Below are positions 44,452-56,956 of a stretch of DNA of 64,000 nt, piece after piece. This stretch comes from Corynebacterium sp. GTDB lineage: Bacteria > Actinomycetota > Actinomycetes > Mycobacteriales > Mycobacteriaceae. Within the stretch, counting starts at the first letter, position 1. The number at the start of each line of letters is the position of its first letter. The position numbers and the translations under genes were made by a program. The stretch covers positions 186,001 through 250,000 of the forward strand of contig NZ_JAUNKC010000001.1 in assembly GCF_030532965.1 (NCBI RefSeq), given 5' to 3'. The notes below the pieces were generated by a model. That model did no database searches. It was not told the origin of the DNA and was given only the letters and a program-made list of their open reading frames with translations.

Positions 44452-47400
44452 TTACCGCCGATACCGGTTCGTCCACCGCGACGACTGGGTTGACCGTGCT
44501 TCGGTTTCCGGCGGCAGATCGGCCAAAGCCTCGGAGAGGCTGCGGCCACGGGTCTTGTCCGTCCCCTGTACGACCGGGCTGATCGTGATCCCCCGGGGCG
44601 TGATGTGGGCACCGGTGGATCGGAAAGCGTCGACAAGTAAGGAGGTTAGCGCAGGTTCCCCGTTGATCTTTTCAATGGTCAGCCTGCTGCGCACCCCGGC
44701 GGCAAGCGCCGAAACAATCACCGACACCGTATCCGTTATCCCGGCTGGCGGCGGAAAAACCGTGAGGTTCTTCCCACCGCGCGTGAGGTGGGCGATGAGC
44801 ACGCCGTCGCACAGCACGACCAGCGCACCGGCAGCACGGGTGGGGCCTTTCATCGGCCACGGAACCGCCGCACCGTACGGGTTAGCCGGGTCGCAGGCGG
44901 CTAAAACATAGCTGTCCGGTTCGGTGGTTCCCGACGGCCAGCCGGTCACGTCCGGGCTATCGGTTAGTGCCCGCAACCGGTCGATAACCGCCGGGGTGGA
45001 AAACTGCGCCGCACCCAGATCTTCGATGAAATGCCCCCGCATCGCACGGCCTGCTTCCTCAAAGCGGGATAACACCTTATAGGCCAACGCAAAACCGCCG
45101 ACTACCTCCTCGGACGTAACGGCACCCCGTGTGACCACCCCGTAGCGTTCAAGTAGGCATTCTGCCTGAATCAACGACCGCGCAGTCGCATTGGTGTCGG
45201 CGGAAGGCGTCATCGACCACCGCCCCACCATGTCAGGCGGGCAGCTATTAGCCACCGTAACCGGCACCCGCCCTAATCCGGCCCCCATCCGGCGGAAACC
45301 ACGGCTGCGGGAACGGTGAGGCTTACGCTTCGCCCGATGCGCAGTATTAGCACCGCTAGCCAACCGGGCCCGCACCGGCGCGAAACTATCCGGAGAAATC
45401 GCACCCTGTTCAAATAACCCCCACATCGCCTCCCGCAGATGTGTTTCCGAACGATCACCACCTATAACCGACGCTTGCACGGCGGAATACAGGTGCGCGC
45501 CCCCTAAGCCAATCTGCGCCAGAATCTGTTGCTGCACCTGTGACAGCGTGCGGTTTTCGTCGTGCGGCGGCTCGGCATCCGGAACGTCGATCAGCTCGGC
45601 GGCGAACTCGGTAGGCAAAAGCTTCACCCACGGATCTCCGGCACCAGCTATGCCACAACCAACGATGACGACCTCGCCATTATGGGTTAATTCGTCCAAA
45701 TCAGCTGGGTTGTAGTTTCGCACCCGGGCAGGCAAAATGACCTCCTCCCAGGCGCTTGCCGGCAACGCAACACCGGCTAGCTGTTCAATCACCTGATACA
45801 CCCCATCGGCACCGCTCAACTGGGGGTTGCGGCCAACCGCAGCTACATGCTGCCACTCGGTAAGAAACCGCGCATAGGCCGCGTGCGACACTGGCTGTGC
45901 CTGAGCCCGCGCCGCCGCCAAAGACTTCGACCGAATCAGTTTCAACACATCCGTGGCCACGTACTCCGTTTCGGTTATCCCGTGTCGATACTGCCCCGCC
46001 TGCGCCACCCCAGCGTCGCACAACGCGGTCAACGTACTGTGTGCCACCCCGGCAGGCAGTCCAAACGCGGCGCAGACCTCATGCAACGTCACCGGGCCGC
46101 GGGTACGCAACCACCGGGACACCAATTGGTGAACCGCATCAGTGATCGTCTCAACCTGCGCGAACACCCCAGCCGGAACTGGGATTCCCAAACCATCGCG
46201 CAGCAATGCCGCATCAAGGCTTTGGGCTATGTGCTCCTTCCCGGCAATCCGAACCCGCATCACCCGGGAAGTGGCCAGAAGTGCGGCCAGGTCGACGTCG
46301 AAAAGCACATGTTCGGCTAGCTTTTCGACGCTTATCGGCCCCAGCACCCGCAAGGCGTCGATAAGCGCCTCGTTATCCCGCGCCCGCCGGTCGGGGGTCA
46401 CCCGCCGCAACTGCGCATCCACTTCCGCGATGATTTCCGGATCAAGAAGATCCCGTAACCCCTCCGAACCCAAAAGCTGCGCCAACAAACTCGGATCCAG
46501 AGCCAAGGCCGCAGCCCGTTTTTCCGCCAGCGGGCTATCGCCCTGATACATAAACGCGCCGGTGTAATTAAACATGATCGACGAAGCAAACGGCGACGGC
46601 TGCTCAGTAGTAACCTCCACAACCGACACCCGGCGCGCCCGAAGATCCGCCAGCACCTCCGCCAATGCCGGAACGTCGTACACATCCTGAATGCATTCGC
46701 GCACCGTTTCCAAAATGATGGGGAACTTCGGATACTTTTTCGCCACATCCAACAATTGGGACGCCCGCTGCCGCTGCTGCCACAACGGTGCCCGCTTACC
46801 GGGATTCTTCCGGGGCAATAACAACGCCCGCGCCGCGCATTCCCGGAACCGGGAGGCAAATAACGCCGAATTTCCCACCTGGTTAGCAACAATGTCGGAA
46901 ATTTCCGCCGGATCTATGTCGAATAATTCCGCGCCGGGTATCTGCTCTGCCTCCGGTAGCCGCAAAATTATGCCGTCGTCTGCGGATACCGGCTGCGCGT
47001 CCAGGCCCGTTTCTTCGGAAATCTTCGCGCCCACCGCCAACGCCCACGCGGCGTTCACACCGCGACCGAACGGGCTGTGCAGGACGATGCGCCAGTCGCC
47101 TACCTCGTCCCTAAACCGCTCCAACACGAGGGTTTTTTCGTCCGGAACCACCCCGGTTGCCTGTTGTTGCTCGGCGATAAACCGCACCAGATTATCCCGT
47201 GCGTAATCGGTGAGGCGATCGATCGTCGCCACCGCCTCGGCCGGGTTGTGGGCAACTGCCCGCCGGAATTGTCCAATTGCCTTTCCTAACTCCGCCGGGC
47301 GTCCCACCTGGTCCCCGATCCAGAACGGTAATCGTCCCGCATGCCCTGGGGCGGGGCTCACCAGTACCTGATCCCTGGTGATCTCCTCGATCCGCCAGCT

Positions 47401-49320
47401 ACTAGCGCCTAGGGTGAAAACGTCGCCGACACGGGATTCGTAGACCATTTCCTCATCTAATTCGCCCACTCGACGCGCCCCGGTTTCCCCGCCAACCAGA
47501 TACACCCCGAATAAGCCCCGGTCTGGAATAGTGCCGCCGGAGGTCACCGCGACCCGTTGCGCGCCAGGCCGCGCCGATAGGGTGCCGGTGAGCCGGTCGA
47601 AGGTGATTCGGGGTTTGAGGTCGGCGAAATCGGTGGAAGGATACACCCCCGATGCCAGATCGATGACGCTATCGAAGACTTCCCGCGATAGCGTGCGGTA
47701 CGGGTAGGACCGGGTGACGGTGGCATACCAGTGCTCAACGTCGAGATCGGCGACAGATACCGCCGCGATGGTTTGTTGTAGGAGCACGTCCAGGGCGTTG
47801 CGCGGCACGGCGAGTTCCTCGATGGCACCGGCTCGCATTTGGCGCACGACCACCGCTGTGTCCACCAGGTCTGCCCGGTGTTTGGGGTAAAAAATACCGG
47901 TCGATATAGCGCCTACGTCGTGCCCAGCACGCCCAACGCGTTGCAAACCGGCGGCTACCGATGGAGGCGATTCTACCTGCACCACCAGGTCAACGGCCCC
48001 CATGTCGATGCCTAGTTCCAGCGATGAGGTAGCGACGACTGCCTTGAGGGCGCCTTCTTTCAGCATGGCTTCGGTTTGGGCGCGCTCGGTTTTGCTCACC
48101 GAGCCGTGGTGGGCGCGGGCGATGATATGGCCTGCGTCCTTGAGTGTGTCCGCCTGCGCCATGACCTGGGCGGGGCTGGTTAATTGCTGCGGGGTGGTCA
48201 GCGATTCCGGGTCGATGCTTAAGGTGTAGATTTCGTTCAACCGGGCCGTCAGTCGCTCAGCGCTGCGGCGGGAATTGACGAAGATCAGGGTGGATCGATG
48301 CGCCATTATGTTGTCGAATAGGCTGGCCTCGATGTGTGGCCAGATGCTGCCGCGGCTAGTGTCGCCGTCGGTTGCCAGGCTGGGCAGTTGGGCGATCGCG
48401 GCGGTTGTTTGGCCTTCAGCGTCGTCGATCTCCTCCGGCTGCAGTGGAGTTGATAGCCCCAGAGAATCGTCGAGGGTTATCTCGCCGATCGTGGAGCCTA
48501 GTTCCCGGCTGGGTAGGTCCGACATGTCCGCTACAGGTACGTTGACCTCTAGGTCCCATTGTTTTTGTGCTGGCGGATTGATTATTTCCACCGGGCGATC
48601 GCCGCCGAGGAATTGCGCCACGACCTCCAGCGGGCGTACTGTTGCCGACAGTCCGATGCGTTGGACTGGCTTGTCGACGATCAGGTCCAGCCGTTCCAGA
48701 CTCAACGCCAGGTGGACGCCGCGTTTGGTTCCGGCCAGCGCGTGGATTTCGTCGATGATGACGGTATGAACGTCGGTTAAAATTCCGGCGGCTTTGGACG
48801 TCAACATCAAGTAGGCGGATTCCGGGGTGGTGATGAGAATATCCGGCGGGTTGCGTAGTTGCGCGGCGCGTTGGGCGGAGGTGGTGTCACCGCTGCGCAC
48901 CCCAACCGTAATCTCCGATGCCGCTACCCCCAATCGGGCGGCTGTGTGATTTATCCCAATGAGTGGGGCGCGCAGGTTGTTCTCCACGTCCACCCCTAGC
49001 GCTTTAAGTGGGGAAATGTAGAGAACCTTAACCCCGGAACGCTTCTGTTTCTTTTTCCCGGCAGTGGTGTTGGACACAGGAAGTTCCAGTTGTCCGTTTC
49101 CTTCGACCAAACTATTTATCGCCGATAAGAACGCCGCCAGTGTCTTACCCGAACCGGTCGGAGCCACAACAAGGGCGTGTTCACCTGCCGAAATTGCATT
49201 CCACGCCGCTGTTTGCACGCTAGTGGGGGTGGCAAAAACATCCTGAAACCACGTGGCAACTTCCGGCTTGAATCGTGCTAACGGTGTGGTGGGGTCGGTT
49301 GGCGGGGCGAACTCGGACAT
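44452..49320 (-). CDS. lhr: Lhr-type ATP-dependent DNA helicase
   Basis: A 1622-aa superfamily 2 helicase of the actinobacterial full-length Lhr class, acting in DNA repair as a 3'-5' translocase that unwinds RNA:DNA hybrids. Motifs in order: SVQTAAWNAI (Q motif), VVAPTGSGKTLAAFL (I), ITTPESAYLMLT, VIIDEIHALAGTKRG (II), RIGLSATVRPLEVVAQFLGG (III), TLIFVNSRRSAERL, AHHGSVSKTERAQTE, VATSSLELGIDMGAVD and QRVGRAGH (VI). The remaining ~1000 residues hold the winged-helix/Lhr core and the C-terminal domain. ATG 49320 is the likely start; an in-frame TTG at 49332 would add four residues. Only 35 bp separate it from the divergent cysQ start. Two CGTCGAAAAGC words face each other inside it at 46296-46330. 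Confidence 0.95.
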   Translation of the reverse strand: MSEFAPPTDPTTPLARFKPEVATWFQDVFATPTSVQTAAWNAISAGEHALVVAPTGSGKTLAAFLSAINSLVEGNGQLELPVSNTTAGKKKQKRSGVKVLYISPLKALGVDVENNLRAPLIGINHTAARLGVAASEITVGVRSGDTTSAQRAAQLRNPPDILITTPESAYLMLTSKAAGILTDVHTVIIDEIHALAGTKRGVHLALSLERLDLIVDKPVQRIGLSATVRPLEVVAQFLGGDRPVEIINPPAQKQWDLEVNVPVADMSDLPSRELGSTIGEITLDDSLGLSTPLQPEEIDDAEGQTTAAIAQLPSLATDGDTSRGSIWPHIEASLFDNIMAHRSTLIFVNSRRSAERLTARLNEIYTLSIDPESLTTPQQLTSPAQVMAQADTLKDAGHIIARAHHGSVSKTERAQTEAMLKEGALKAVVATSSLELGIDMGAVDLVVQVESPPSVAAGLQRVGRAGHDVGAISTGIFYPKHRADLVDTAVVVRQMRAGAIEELAVPRNALDVLLQQTIAAVSVADLDVEHWYATVTRSYPYRTLSREVFDSVIDLASGVYPSTDFADLKPRITFDRLTGTLSARPGAQRVAVTSGGTIPDRGLFGVYLVGGETGARRVGELDEEMVYESRVGDVFTLGASSWRIEEITRDQVLVSPAPGHAGRLPFWIGDQVGRPAELGKAIGQFRRAVAHNPAEAVATIDRLTDYARDNLVRFIAEQQQATGVVPDEKTLVLERFRDEVGDWRIVLHSPFGRGVNAAWALAVGAKISEETGLDAQPVSADDGIILRLPEAEQIPGAELFDIDPAEISDIVANQVGNSALFASRFRECAARALLLPRKNPGKRAPLWQQRQRASQLLDVAKKYPKFPIILETVRECIQDVYDVPALAEVLADLRARRVSVVEVTTEQPSPFASSIMFNYTGAFMYQGDSPLAEKRAAALALDPSLLAQLLGSEGLRDLLDPEIIAEVDAQLRRVTPDRRARDNEALIDALRVLGPISVEKLAEHVLFDVDLAALLATSRVMRVRIAGKEHIAQSLDAALLRDGLGIPVPAGVFAQVETITDAVHQLVSRWLRTRGPVTLHEVCAAFGLPAGVAHSTLTALCDAGVAQAGQYRHGITETEYVATDVLKLIRSKSLAAARAQAQPVSHAAYARFLTEWQHVAAVGRNPQLSGADGVYQVIEQLAGVALPASAWEEVILPARVRNYNPADLDELTHNGEVVIVGCGIAGAGDPWVKLLPTEFAAELIDVPDAEPPHDENRTLSQVQQQILAQIGLGGAHLYSAVQASVIGGDRSETHLREAMWGLFEQGAISPDSFAPVRARLASGANTAHRAKRKPHRSRSRGFRRMGAGLGRVPVTVANSCPPDMVGRWSMTPSADTNATARSLIQAECLLERYGVVTRGAVTSEEVVGGFALAYKVLSRFEEAGRAMRGHFIEDLGAAQFSTPAVIDRLRALTDSPDVTGWPSGTTEPDSYVLAACDPANPYGAAVPWPMKGPTRAAGALVVLCDGVLIAHLTRGGKNLTVFPPPAGITDTVSVIVSALAAGVRSRLTIEKINGEPALTSLLVDAFRSTGAHITPRGITISPVVQGTDKTRGRSLSEALADLPPETEARSTQSSRWTNRYRR

Positions 49321-49355
49321 GTTCTCATTCAATCAAACAACTAAGCTTGATAGCT

Positions 49356-50114
49356 ATGACAGCTCATTTCACCGATGCCACTTTGACCTACCGTCTTGCC
49401 AAGGGAACAGGCGATATCCTCAAGGGTATCCGCACCGTCGGTGTGTTACGCGACCGGGCACTTGGCGACGCTGGCGACGACCTCGCACAAAACTGGATTG
49501 CCCGAGTGCTTGACCAACACCGCCCCGACGACGGATTCCTATCGGAAGAAGCCGCCGACAATCCAGAACGCCTAGGCAAAGATCGGGTCTGGATTATCGA
49601 CCCACTCGATGGAACCAAAGAATTCGCCACCGGTCGGCAAGACTGGGCTGTGCACATTGCCCTGGTAGAAAACGGGATCCCCACCCACGCGGCCGTGGGG
49701 CTACCGGACCTCGGGGTTGTTTTCCACTCCGGTGAGGCTCGTGCGGTGACCGGCCCGTTTTCCAAGCGGATTGCCGTCTCCCACAATCGGGCACCGGCGG
49801 TGGCCCATTTCGTGGCGGAGAAACTCGGTTTCAGCGCGGACCCTCTCGGTTCGGCTGGTGCTAAAGCGATGCACGTTTTGCTTGGCGATTACGATGCCTA
49901 TATCCACGCCGGCGGCCAGTACGAATGGGACTCCGCAGCGCCGGTCGGGGTGTGTAAGGCTGCGGGTCTGCATTGCTCCCGCTTGGACGGCACTGAATTG
50001 ACCTACAACAATAAAGACACTTACCTGCCAGATATTCTGATTTGTCGCCCAGAGTTGGCGGACGAAATCCTGGAATTGGCGGCCGCCTTCCGGGAGGAAA
50101 ACGGCTGCTACTAA
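49356..50114 (+). CDS. cysQ: Inositol monophosphatase-family phosphatase, CysQ type
   Basis: A 252-aa magnesium-dependent phosphatase that removes the 3'-phosphate of PAP in sulfate assimilation. Seen: FLSEEAADNPERLGKDRVWI and the metal motif DPLDGTKEFATG (about residues 88-99), VGLPDLGVVF, and AGGQYEWDSAAPVGVCKAAG, the second metal motif (WDSAAP). ATG 49356 gives a start matching family members; the longer open frame from 49275 runs into lhr. It is divergent from lhr by 35 bp and followed by thyA. Mycobacterial CysQ has the same substrate. Confidence 0.92.
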   Translation: MTAHFTDATLTYRLAKGTGDILKGIRTVGVLRDRALGDAGDDLAQNWIARVLDQHRPDDGFLSEEAADNPERLGKDRVWIIDPLDGTKEFATGRQDWAVHIALVENGIPTHAAVGLPDLGVVFHSGEARAVTGPFSKRIAVSHNRAPAVAHFVAEKLGFSADPLGSAGAKAMHVLLGDYDAYIHAGGQYEWDSAAPVGVCKAAGLHCSRLDGTELTYNNKDTYLPDILICRPELADEILELAAAFREENGCY

Positions 50115-50221
50115 TCCGTACTTGGGTTTATCCAGCTCGCACCGGTTTGTGAATAAGATTCTCCTCACTGCCCGGAGCGGGCTGATTGTTTTTGACTCAA
50201 GTACCAGTACACTTGTAAACC

Positions 50222-51028
50222 ATGTCTGATGCGATCGCCACCCCATATGAAGATCTCTTGCGGAAAATCCTGGCGGAAGGCACCCACAAGGATGATCGCA
50301 CGGGAACGGGCACCACGAGCCTTTTCGCGCAACAGATGCGATTTGATTTGGCGGACAGTTTCCCGCTGATCACCACTAAGAAAGTTCATACCCACTCGGT
50401 TGTGGGTGAATTGTTGTGGTTCTTGCAAGGATCGTCCAACGTTGGTTGGTTGCAAGACAATGGCATCCGTATCTGGAACGAATGGGCTGACGAGGCTGGC
50501 GAATTAGGGCCAGTGTATGGCGTGCAATGGCGCAGTTGGCCCACCCCGGATGGGCGTCACATCGACCAAATCTCCGGCGCTTTGGAATTATTGAAATCCG
50601 ACCCGGATTCGCGCCGCAATATTGTCTCCGCGTGGAATGTCTCCGAGCTTCACAATATGGCGCTGCCGCCGTGCCACCTGTTGTTCCAACTGTATGTCGC
50701 CGACGGAAAACTATCCTGCCAGCTGTATCAGCGCAGCGCAGACATGTTTTTAGGCGTTCCGTTTAATATCGCGTCGTATTCCCTGCTGACCCACATGTTT
50801 GCCCAGCAAGCCGGTTTAGAAGTTGGCGAGTTTATTTGGACTGGCGGCGATTGCCATATTTACGACAACCACCACGACCAGGTCGCCTTGCAGCTAAGCC
50901 GTGAGCCGCGCCCCTATCCGCAGCTTGAGCTGACAAAAGCGCCGGATCTCTTCAGCTACACCTTCGATAGCGTGAATTTCGTAGGCTATGATCCGCACCC
51001 GACAATTCGGGCGCAGGTGGCGGTGTAA
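50222..51028 (+). CDS. thyA: Thymidylate synthase ThyA
   Basis: Makes dTMP from dUMP with methylene-THF; 268 aa. Substrate-binding block [37 protein letters not shown], catalytic Cys in [14 protein letters not shown], then [20 protein letters not shown] and the HLYDN-type [13 protein letters not shown]. All motifs are intact. It is followed 6 bp later by folA: ThyA produces DHF, which FolA reduces, so the pairing is functional. Confidence 0.97.
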   Translation: MSDAIATPYEDLLRKILAEGTHKDDRTGTGTTSLFAQQMRFDLADSFPLITTKKVHTHSVVGELLWFLQGSSNVGWLQDNGIRIWNEWADEAGELGPVYGVQWRSWPTPDGRHIDQISGALELLKSDPDSRRNIVSAWNVSELHNMALPPCHLLFQLYVADGKLSCQLYQRSADMFLGVPFNIASYSLLTHMFAQQAGLEVGEFIWTGGDCHIYDNHHDQVALQLSREPRPYPQLELTKAPDLFSYTFDSVNFVGYDPHPTIRAQVAV

Positions 51029-51034
51029 GAAATA

Positions 51035-51508
51035 ATGCTGCACGCAATCTGGGCCCAAAACGAGGCCGGAATCATCGGCGATGGTGCGACCATGCCCTGG
51101 CACGTTCCGGAAGATCTCAAGCACTTCAAAGAAAAAACGCTCGGTGCCGATGTCATCATGGGCCGCAAGACCTGGGAGTCGCTTCCCAAAACCCCGCTAC
51201 CGGGGCGAAGGAACATCATAATCTCCCGCAGACCCGCCGGGGAGTGGTCGGCCGGTGCCGAGGTCACCGATACGATCCCCACTACCGGCTGGATTATCGG
51301 CGGCGGCCAGTTGTATGCGGCAACGATTAACGAGGTTTCCGTCATCGAGCGCACGCTTATCGACGCCCCTGTAACCGCCGCCGATTTAGCGGGCACCGCA
51401 GTCTACGCCCCGGAAATCCCCGCCGATTTCACCTGCCGCGATCGCAGCGAGTGGTTCACCTCGACTTTAGGGCTCCGCTACCGGTTTGAAACGTGGGTCC
51501 GAGGGTAA
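51035..51508 (+). CDS. folA: Dihydrofolate reductase
   Basis: Reduces DHF to THF with NADPH; 157 aa. Seen: AIWAQNEAGIIGDGATMPWHVPEDLKHF with the conserved acidic Asp/Glu after PWH, VIMGRKTWESLP (NADPH and folate contact), GRRNIIISR and WIIGGGQLYAATI. The end (RYRFETWVR) is the usual DHFR strand. It shares an operon with thyA. The trimethoprim target in this organism. Confidence 0.96.
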   Translation: MLHAIWAQNEAGIIGDGATMPWHVPEDLKHFKEKTLGADVIMGRKTWESLPKTPLPGRRNIIISRRPAGEWSAGAEVTDTIPTTGWIIGGGQLYAATINEVSVIERTLIDAPVTAADLAGTAVYAPEIPADFTCRDRSEWFTSTLGLRYRFETWVRG

Positions 51509-51522
51509 TTCCTCGAACCCAC
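51493..51522. terminator. Hairpin between folA and the DyP gene
   Basis: A 12-bp stem with one mismatch (51493-51504 with 51511-51522) around the folA stop codon, between convergent genes. It lacks a T-run. Confidence 0.45.
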
Positions 51523-51534
51523 TCCTCAACCGAA

Positions 51535-52455
51535 TTAGTCTTCGTCTTCCATAAAAGGCTCTGCCACTGCTAGGAGACCGGCAACCGAGGGGCATACGTA
51601 CCAAGCGCCGGTGAGGGCATCCGTAAAGTAGGTCAACGCATCCCGAGGACCACCATCGGCACCAGCCATTTGACGCAACATCTGCTCCAACCGCCACTGC
51701 TGGAATGAGAAACCAACAAAGGCCGTACCGTGATTGGTCAACTCACCGTACGAGGTGTTACGCCGAAACACGTCTTGCTCTTCGCCGTCAATTTCCACGA
51801 CAGACCGGGAGACGTGGGAGGAATCGGGCATGGTATCCTCCGGCAATTCGACGCTGTCCTGTTTGGTTCGACCGATCACAGCCTGTTGTTTGTCGGTGGA
51901 CAAATCGTCCCATTCTTTGACCCGGTGTCCCCACTTCTGGAATAACACCACCGACGAACCGGCACCGGGTTGCCCGGCGGGGACCCCAACGAGCCCAGGT
52001 GCTTCGAGTGCGCCCGGATTTTCGGTGCCGTCCTCAAAGCCGGTGAGGTCACGGTTAATTTCATACGCCCATCCGACAGTTTCGTCGGCGATGGTGAAAT
52101 GGTCAGCCAGTTGCTCCATGATGTGTTTCGCCACATCAAATGACTGGGACCTGGAAAACGATGCCACCCACAGCCACGCGTCGTGCTGGGTGGCGGGCAT
52201 TTGGTAGTGGTCAGCGCCTGTGATTGGTTCATTGAACCCGTGGACGTCGTTAGGCACAAGTTCGCTCGCGGCAACCTCTGCCCACAGTTCGGGGCGCACG
52301 CCGACCACGGCATTTGCGCCCACGGTGGTGGGGAGGTTGATTGCGGCGGCGAGTCGGCCGACGGCTTCTTTCGCATCGATACCGTCGACCAGGTCGAGTT
52401 CTAGATACAAATGATCGGTGGTACCTAGGGCGGTAATTCCAGTTTGGTGAGTCAT
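51535..52455 (-). CDS. Dye-decolorising (DyP-type) heme peroxidase
   Basis: A 306-aa cytoplasmic heme peroxidase. The hallmark GFEDGTENP (GxxDG, with the catalytic Asp) is at about residue 149-157; the proximal His is in DSSHVSRSVVEID; the Arg near the heme follows in VFRRNTSYGE. There is no Tat signal, and length fits the B class. It lies apart from the bgl operon (142 bp) on the same strand. The acidic C-terminus (EPFMEDED) may be an encapsulation tail, but no encapsulin gene is seen in the window. Confidence 0.93.
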   Translation of the reverse strand: MTHQTGITALGTTDHLYLELDLVDGIDAKEAVGRLAAAINLPTTVGANAVVGVRPELWAEVAASELVPNDVHGFNEPITGADHYQMPATQHDAWLWVASFSRSQSFDVAKHIMEQLADHFTIADETVGWAYEINRDLTGFEDGTENPGALEAPGLVGVPAGQPGAGSSVVLFQKWGHRVKEWDDLSTDKQQAVIGRTKQDSVELPEDTMPDSSHVSRSVVEIDGEEQDVFRRNTSYGELTNHGTAFVGFSFQQWRLEQMLRQMAGADGGPRDALTYFTDALTGAWYVCPSVAGLLAVAEPFMEDED

Positions 52456-52597
52456 AGATCTATTATGCCCACACCGTCTAACTCCGCATAACCATAAACG
52501 ACACAGCTAATAACCCGTTTCGCCAATTTACGTGCCGGCTTGAAGGAACCGAACACCCAGTGCCTTCACTCAGGGTTCAGCATTTTTGGGTGCCCGG

Positions 52598-53428
52598 CTA
52601 CATCGAAGAGCTATTGCTCATCACGCGCCGTAACCGTTCAATGTGGAGGGCGAGGTATCCGATTTCGTTGGGGCTGAGTTCGCCGTGTTGGGGTGCCAAT
52701 TCCTCCGCCACGTGCTGTGCGACGACGTAGGCGGTCGGCGCTTCCTGCGCGATGACCGCGCCGAGCTTTGCAATGGGCCCCTCAGCCAGCTTCCCTTGTT
52801 CCAGACGGATAAAGAGATACCGAAGATGAGTAATGAAACGAGCAACGTCGATGGAATCTCGATCAAGGGCACTGCCAATGCCCGATTCGACGATGCGGAG
52901 AACGTCGGTCAAACTGTGCGGCAGGGTGTTTGCCGCCCCGAGACGATTGAACTGGGCATTCACAAAATGCATGGCGAGCAATGCAGCTTCGTCGTCAGGC
53001 AATTGAACACCGGTACGCTCCGCGATCAATGCCAACGACTTGCGCCCCACCGCGAATTCAGTGGGAAATAGTTGGGCGATTTCCCAGCGTAACGGATACT
53101 CAATGACCACGTTCCGGGCCACCCGTTCGACGGCGAAGCTGATATGATCCGCCAGCCCAAGAACTAACGCCTGGCTATCTTTCCGCCCCACCAATTGGGC
53201 AATCTCAGCCGCTAGTTGGATCATTTCCAGCGGAATATCCACGGAAAGTTGGGTGAGGTTGGCGATGCTCTGGGCGGCATTAGGCACGAATACTTGTTCG
53301 GCATTCGCCGGATCGATGTCATCCCCCAGGCGTTTGCCAAACCCCAACCCGCGTCCGAGGAGTATCGTCTGGCCGCAACCGTCAGTACACAACACAGCAT
53401 TGTTATTGAGAACGCGGATAACTTCCAT
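52598..53428 (-). CDS. licT: Transcriptional antiterminator of the BglG/LicT family
   Basis: A 276-aa RNA-binding antiterminator. N-terminal co-antiterminator domain (residues 1-55, EVIRVLNNNAVLCTDG) binds the RAT RNA. PRD1 (about 65-170) and PRD2 (about 172-276) carry the regulatory histidines: LGLADHISFAVERV, LLAMHFVNAQF, RFITHLRYLFIRLE and LALHIERLRR. Phosphorylation of these by HPr and the BglF EII controls activity. Third gene of the bgl operon, 23 bp after bglA; it should act on the RAT at 56927-56956 in its own leader. Confidence 0.94.
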   Translation of the reverse strand: MEVIRVLNNNAVLCTDGCGQTILLGRGLGFGKRLGDDIDPANAEQVFVPNAAQSIANLTQLSVDIPLEMIQLAAEIAQLVGRKDSQALVLGLADHISFAVERVARNVVIEYPLRWEIAQLFPTEFAVGRKSLALIAERTGVQLPDDEAALLAMHFVNAQFNRLGAANTLPHSLTDVLRIVESGIGSALDRDSIDVARFITHLRYLFIRLEQGKLAEGPIAKLGAVIAQEAPTAYVVAQHVAEELAPQHGELSPNEIGYLALHIERLRRVMSNSSSM

Positions 53429-53451
53429 TGATACTCCACGGGTCCTGGCTT

Positions 53452-56816
<3,365 letters not shown>

Positions 56817-56897
56817 TTTCGAGACGTCCTTTCTGAAGTTTGCAAGACCATCCCCAAAGCGAAACCCCAAAAAGAAAAACTCCGCACGCAAAGCACC

Positions 56898-56926
56898 AAA
56901 GCAAACCCTTGAGGGGTTCCGCTTAA
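56898..56926 (-). terminator. Attenuator hairpin in the bgl leader
   Basis: On the minus strand a stem with AACCC / GGGTT plus AAGC / GCTT outer pairs (arms 56913-56924 and 56898-56908) directly follows the RAT element, ahead of the bglF start. It is the intrinsic terminator that LicT should prevent from forming. Confidence 0.55.
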
Positions 56927-56956
56927 GGTTCTGCCTCGCTGTCGGAGTAACAGGCC
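56927..56956 (-). promoter_or_regulatory. RAT antiterminator target of LicT/BglG
   Basis: On the minus strand the 30 nt begin GGCCTGTTACT and end GAGGCAGAACC, matching the family RAT pattern GGATTGTTACTG...GCAGGCAAAACC at most conserved positions (TGTTACT and GGCA-AACC in particular). It precedes the attenuator by one nucleotide, and bglF starts 110 nt downstream. Confidence 0.8.
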
